A DNA stretch of 8,415 bases from Deltaproteobacteria bacterium (lineage in GTDB: Bacteria > Desulfobacterota > Desulfobulbia > Desulfobulbales > SURF-16): positions 1-8,415 of the forward strand of contig JAOZSN010000132.1 of the NCBI GenBank assembly GCA_029939635.1. Reading direction: 5' to 3'. Under the pieces are notes generated by a model that saw nothing but the letters and a program-made list of their open reading frames with translations, had not been told where the DNA came from and did not search any database. Position numbers and translations under genes: made by a program. Shown here in pieces: positions 6,935-8,415 of this stretch; the first letter of the stretch is position 1; each line of letters begins with the position of its first letter.

Positions 6935-7984
6935 ATGATCATTATGAAATGTTTAACGGTGCTGCAAATCTTTTGTTTGTTTCTTTGTCTTATTTGCTTT
7001 CCTGCCAAGGGTTCAGCTCAGGAGCAGAGGCTGTGGCAGGAACTTCGCCTTCTCTCCCTGATCCCGCAAAGTTATTATGTAACTTCTGAGCTGGAGAGTA
7101 AATCAGACCCTAGTCATTTTGGTCCCTATGGTGGCCATAATCTCTTTGATAACAATAATAAAAGCTGTTGGGCCGAGGGCGCGGACGGGGATGGGGTTGG
7201 TCAATCAATTTTCTTTAATATTCCAGCTAATTTGTCTGCAATTATAGTGACAAATGGGTACGCTAAAAGCAAAACAATTTTCCGTCATAATAATCGCTGC
7301 CAAAGTCTAACCCTACGTCTCTGGGTTGGCTTTGCCATTTCCGGCAAATCAACTGAATTTTACGATTATTACCTGGCTTCACCATTTCAACAATTTGAAC
7401 AAAACCTTCGTGACACGGCAGTAAAACAAGAGATTCAGCTGCTATACGATTGGACGAGTATTCTGGCACTTTCAGCGGGAAAGGATAATGTGCCAACTGA
7501 AAATGTCAGCAGGACACCCACTTATATTTTGCAGTTGATCATATCTGAGATCTATAAGGGTGATAAGTATAATGATACCTGTCTGAGCGAAATTGAGATT
7601 AGCCCAGCAGATAAGTTGTTGCCTATTGCCCCAATAGTAGAACTCAAGGTCAGTGATGATCAGCATGTTATCTATTACATAACCAGTGAGAATGACAAAA
7701 TAGTGGTAAGCAATAATCCGGCACTGGTTTATTCTATTTACAGTCAAACAACTGACCGTGAATGGTTTGTTGTGGGAGAGGCAACGGCTGCTCAAGGTAA
7801 TGGCCGGCAAGAAGAGATGCCGGTTTTGTATAATAGCCGACTCAAAAAACGGTTGGCGATCAGCAAGCAGGGCGAATCCTTTTTATTGTTTCATGAAACA
7901 AGCAAAGGAGATTATGTTGAAACCTACTCAGGGGCATTAATCCCCCTGGCTGATATTTATCAGGAAATGATCAATGAGCGCTGA
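6935..7984 (+). CDS. Secreted protein with NADase-type glycan-binding (discoidin-like) domain (349 aa)
   Basis: A signal peptide (hydrophobic residues 6-22, likely cleavage after GSA at residue 28) sends this protein out of the cytoplasm. Residues about 45-225 show the hallmarks of the NADase-type glycan-binding domain, a discoidin-like beta-sandwich. These are a GGHNLFDNNNKSCWAEGADG stretch, DGVGQSIFF, IIVTNGYAKSKTIFRHNNRC and the closing pair YILQLIISEIYKG / KYNDTCLSEIEI. In this family the domain is often an accessory module. No NADase or other catalytic domain is visible: the remaining ~120 C-terminal residues (SDDQHVIYYITSEND onward) are unrecognised. The protein may therefore be a carbohydrate- or surface-binding factor; that is inference. 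No good ribosome binding site precedes ATG 6935. ATG 6944 (MKCLTVLQIF) is an equally plausible start giving a more typical signal peptide. Confidence 0.85.
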   Translation: MIIMKCLTVLQIFCLFLCLICFPAKGSAQEQRLWQELRLLSLIPQSYYVTSELESKSDPSHFGPYGGHNLFDNNNKSCWAEGADGDGVGQSIFFNIPANLSAIIVTNGYAKSKTIFRHNNRCQSLTLRLWVGFAISGKSTEFYDYYLASPFQQFEQNLRDTAVKQEIQLLYDWTSILALSAGKDNVPTENVSRTPTYILQLIISEIYKGDKYNDTCLSEIEISPADKLLPIAPIVELKVSDDQHVIYYITSENDKIVVSNNPALVYSIYSQTTDREWFVVGEATAAQGNGRQEEMPVLYNSRLKKRLAISKQGESFLLFHETSKGDYVETYSGALIPLADIYQEMINER

Positions 7985-8045
7985 GGCAACGGCTACCCAG
8001 GCCCATTTTGAGTTGTTATGGGAAATGTATCTGCACATACGTTAG
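7974..8045 (+). CDS. Possible 23-aa ORF overlapping the secreted-protein gene end
   Basis: ATG 7974 lies inside the last codons of the upstream gene in another frame, so the starts and stops overlap by 11 bp, as in translationally coupled genes. The peptide MSAEATATQAHFELLWEMYL plus HIR ends at TAG 8043-8045, just before the promoter at 8051. Its composition (acidic start, amphipathic FELLWEMYLHIR) looks like the N-terminus of a real protein. It may be the stub of a following gene that was replaced by the riboswitch-controlled unit, or a chance ORF. No homology is claimed. Confidence 0.3.
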   Translation: MSAEATATQAHFELLWEMYLHIR

Positions 8046-8050
8046 ATTTG

Positions 8051-8077
8051 TTGACATTGTTTACTAGGTAGTATAAT
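8051..8077 (+). promoter_or_regulatory. Strong-looking sigma-70 promoter upstream of the riboswitch
   Basis: Both hexamers are perfect matches to consensus: TTGACA (8051-8056) and TATAAT (8072-8077). The spacer is 15 bp, shorter than the optimal 17. Transcription would start at about 8084-8086, a few bases before the first paired base of the cobalamin riboswitch (8091), which is what one expects for a riboswitch leader. Confidence 0.75.
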
Positions 8078-8090
8078 TAAACAAAATTAT

Positions 8091-8353
8091 TCAGATGCTC
8101 TTGCTTAGAGCTTAAAAGGGAAGCCGGTGTAATTCCGGCACGGGCCCGCCGCTGTGACCGGGGACGAGTTCTGCACATATGCCACTGACCTTATTGGTAA
8201 TTAGAAATTAGGAATTAAAAATTAGAAATTGCGGTTTTATCTCTTTAGATAACTTCCAAAATTTCTAATTCCTCATTTCTAATTTCTAATTTTTTTTACC
8301 GGGTTGGGAAGGCGCAGAATGAGATTGATTCGGGAGTCAGAAGACCTGTCTGG
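8091..8353 (+). promoter_or_regulatory. Cobalamin (B12) riboswitch with expanded variable arm
   Basis: The conserved cobalamin aptamer elements occur in order: AGAGCTTAAAAGGGAAGC (8107-8124), the GCCGG/CCGGC hairpin (8123-8127 with 8135-8139), CCCGCCGCTGTGACCGGGGA (from 8145), GCCACTG (8181-8187), GGGAAGGCGCAGAATGA (from 8306) and the B12 box GAGTCAGAAGACCTGTCT (from 8334). A closing P1 stem TCAGAT/GTCTGG (8091-8096 with 8348-8353) brackets the element. Such RNAs bind adenosyl- or other cobalamins and repress downstream uptake or synthesis genes. The regulated gene is beyond the window and no terminator or clear ribosome-binding-site sequester is visible before 8415. The segment between GCCACTG and GGGAAGG is about 118 nt, far longer than usual, because it carries the inverted repeat at 8199-8291. 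Confidence 0.93.
8199..8291. repeat. AT-rich imperfect inverted repeat inside the riboswitch
   Basis: The left arm (8199-8230) and right arm (8260-8291) are each 32 bp and pair at 28 of 32 positions around a 29-nt loop. Each arm is built from near-repeats of AATTAGAAATTAGGAATTA. GGTA (8196-8199) and TACC (8297-8300) extend the base across a T-run bulge. The structure looks like a miniature dispersed intergenic repeat that landed in the variable arm of the aptamer. Eight consecutive T (8290-8297) follow the hairpin. Confidence 0.85.
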
Positions 8354-8415
8354 AAAAAATGTAAATAGTGTTGTTCTCCGTGGACATGAGACTTTCGTTT
8401 ATTCGCAGGAAACAG

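Noticed and set aside
8199..8291. CRISPR-like array because of the repeated AATTAGAAATTA units
   Set aside because: The units are contiguous, AT-only and arranged as an inverted repeat, with no spacers of regular length.
8386..8415. ATG opening a frame to the window end as the riboswitch-controlled gene
   Set aside because: Only ten codons are visible, without a good ribosome binding site, and AGGA at 8407-8410 suggests a later start; too little to annotate.

Overview
The window looks like a piece of a Gram-negative chromosome of moderate GC. A TonB-dependent outer-membrane receptor, signal peptides, a lipoprotein and large multi-receiver hybrid histidine kinases all point that way. The set of very large hybrid kinases plus a cobalamin riboswitch would suit a sulfate-reducing or related Desulfobacterota lineage (Desulfobulbaceae-like). 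That placement is inference from gene style; no marker gene is present.

Layout. (1) Positions 1-4047 hold a phosphorelay operon on the + strand. It contains the C-terminal part of a hybrid histidine kinase (REC-REC-HPt, cut by the window edge). This overlaps by four bases a second, complete 867-residue hybrid kinase (REC-REC-PAS-HisKA-HATPase-REC). With five receivers, one HPt and one visible kinase core, the pair could form a multistep relay. (2) Positions 4048-4597 are a graveyard and repeat region. It has a 72-bp relic of a TonB-receptor N-terminus, an imperfect attC-like hairpin, an AT palindrome and a REP-like GTCATTCCCGC palindrome. (3) Positions 4598-5914 are a decayed TonB-dependent receptor. 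Its signal peptide, TonB box, plug and C-terminal barrel strands are readable, but it is broken by about seven small frameshifts and lacks much of the barrel. (4) Two divergent genes follow: a minus-strand lipoprotein of unknown function (6061-6873) and a plus-strand secreted protein with an NADase-type glycan-binding (discoidin-like) domain (6935-7984). A 23-codon ORF overlaps the end of the latter. (5) Positions 8051-8415 hold a consensus-like promoter and a cobalamin riboswitch whose gene lies beyond the window. A 32-bp AT-rich imperfect inverted repeat sits inside one variable arm of the aptamer.

How it fits together. The kinase pair is intact and probably functional. The receptor is almost certainly dead. 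Two independent receptor relics within 700 bp suggest repeated loss of outer-membrane uptake genes here. The riboswitch indicates that the next gene to the right is controlled by B12; receptors and cobalamin or corrinoid genes are the usual clients, but the gene itself is not visible. The most unusual observations are the repeat-expanded riboswitch, the doubled N-terminal receivers, and the attC-like hairpin beside the receptor relic.
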